The notes under the pieces: model-generated
The model's input: the letters and a program-made list of their open reading frames with translations, nothing else
What the model was told of the DNA's origin: nothing
The model's database searches: none
Program-made: the position numbers and the translations under genes
Assembly (NCBI GenBank): GCA_039920665.1
Contig: JBDSDH010000295.1
Coordinates: 1-5,200 of the forward strand
DNA: 5,200 bases
Direction: 5' to 3'
From: WLMZ01 sp039920665
GTDB lineage: Bacteria; Actinomycetota; Acidimicrobiia; Acidimicrobiales; Ilumatobacteraceae
Shown: piece by piece, positions 4,674 through 5,200 of the stretch
Layout: each line of letters opens with the position of its first letter
Numbering within the stretch: the first letter of the stretch is position 1

Positions 4674-5200
4674 ATGGCTGTCGTCACAACGCGCCAAATG
4701 CTGGAAGCCGGAGTTCACTTCGGGCACCAAACCCGCCGCTGGAACCCGAAGATGAAGCGTTTCATCTTCGGCGAGCGCAATGGCATTTACATCATCGATC
4801 TCGAGCAGACGCTCGCTCGTGCGGAGGTTGCTTACAACTTCGTCCGCGAACTATCCGCCAAGGGCGGCAACGTGCTGTTCATCGGTACCAAGAAGCAAGC
4901 CCAGGATCCCGTCCGCAGCTACTCCGAGAAGTGCGGCATGCCCTACATCAACGAGCGCTGGCTCGGCGGCATGCTGACCAACTTCGAGACGATCTCCAAG
5001 CGCGTCAGCAAGATGCAGGAGTACGAGCGGATGAAGGTGTCCGGCGAGTTCGACGCGATGCCGAAGAAGGAAGCCCTCCTCCTCAGCCGCGAGCTCGAGA
5101 AGCTGCAGAAGAACCTCGGCGGTATCCGCGGCATGGCCAAGCGTCCGGACGCTGTGTTCATCCTCGACACCAAGAAGGAGCACATCGCCGTCACCGAGGC
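4674..5200 (+). CDS. rpsB: 30S ribosomal protein S2 (5' part, runs off right edge)
   Basis: Ribosomal protein S2 is a component of the 30S subunit head/body junction, bound late in assembly. The window holds 175 complete codons plus two bases; the family usually has about 250-300 residues, so the C-terminal third is outside. The start MAVVTTRQMLEAGVHFGHQT is the classic S2 N-terminus. Further signatures are RRWNPKMKRFIFGERNGIYI at about 21-40, FIGTKKQAQ at about 70-78, INERWLGGMLTNF, NLGGIRGMAKRPDAV and ILDTKKEHIAV near the edge. All agree with bacterial S2 without gaps. ATG 4674 is fixed by this alignment and by the strong upstream Shine-Dalgarno. AAG and other Lys codons are much denser than in the neighbouring genes, as expected for a ribosomal protein. 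In related bacteria tsf (elongation factor Ts) follows, just beyond this window. Confidence 0.98.
   Translation, partial: MAVVTTRQMLEAGVHFGHQTRRWNPKMKRFIFGERNGIYIIDLEQTLARAEVAYNFVRELSAKGGNVLFIGTKKQAQDPVRSYSEKCGMPYINERWLGGMLTNFETISKRVSKMQEYERMKVSGEFDAMPKKEALLLSRELEKLQKNLGGIRGMAKRPDAVFILDTKKEHIAVTE

Overview
The window is GC-rich with strongly GC-biased third codon positions, and its gene set points to a high-GC actinobacterium. A ComM-DprA-XerC-WhiG/FliA-M23-S2 order is typical of that phylum. A member of the Acidimicrobiia (Ilumatobacter-like) is my best guess, but that rests on impression and not on a search. All genes lie on the + strand. I see no tRNA, rRNA, CRISPR array, insertion sequence or phage gene.

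Layout: (1) 1-972, the C-terminal two thirds of a ComM/YifB AAA+ protein whose N-terminus lies off the left edge. (2) 969-2096, DprA, overlapping comM by ATGA. (3) 2110-3105, a XerC/XerD-type tyrosine recombinase whose start is ambiguous. (4) 3149-3922, a complete WhiG/FliA-type sigma factor. (5) 4008-4535, a short exported M23/LytM-like protein with substituted metal-site residues. (6) 4536-4673, a non-coding stretch holding a terminator-like hairpin and then an inverted repeat that reaches into the rpsB ribosome-binding region. (7) 4674 to the right edge, the 5' part of rpsB (ribosomal protein S2).

Functionally, comM and dprA are DNA-uptake/recombination genes (branch migration and RecA loading on incoming single strands). 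XerC resolves chromosome dimers at dif, and the sigma factor redirects RNA polymerase to a motility or differentiation regulon. The M23-like protein acts, or binds, at the cell wall. rpsB begins the separate translation operon, normally followed by tsf. comM-dprA, and probably xerC and whiG, look co-transcribed (overlap or gaps of 13 and 43 bases). The hairpin after the M23 gene probably separates this run from rpsB.

This is mostly a conserved housekeeping neighbourhood, and I do not see an undescribed system in it. The points worth a second look are local: the degenerate M23 active site with a C-x2-C-x2-H motif, a strong Shine-Dalgarno/ATG out of frame with xerC, a 16-codon ORF linking xerC to whiG through two ATGA overlaps, and the structured rpsB leader.
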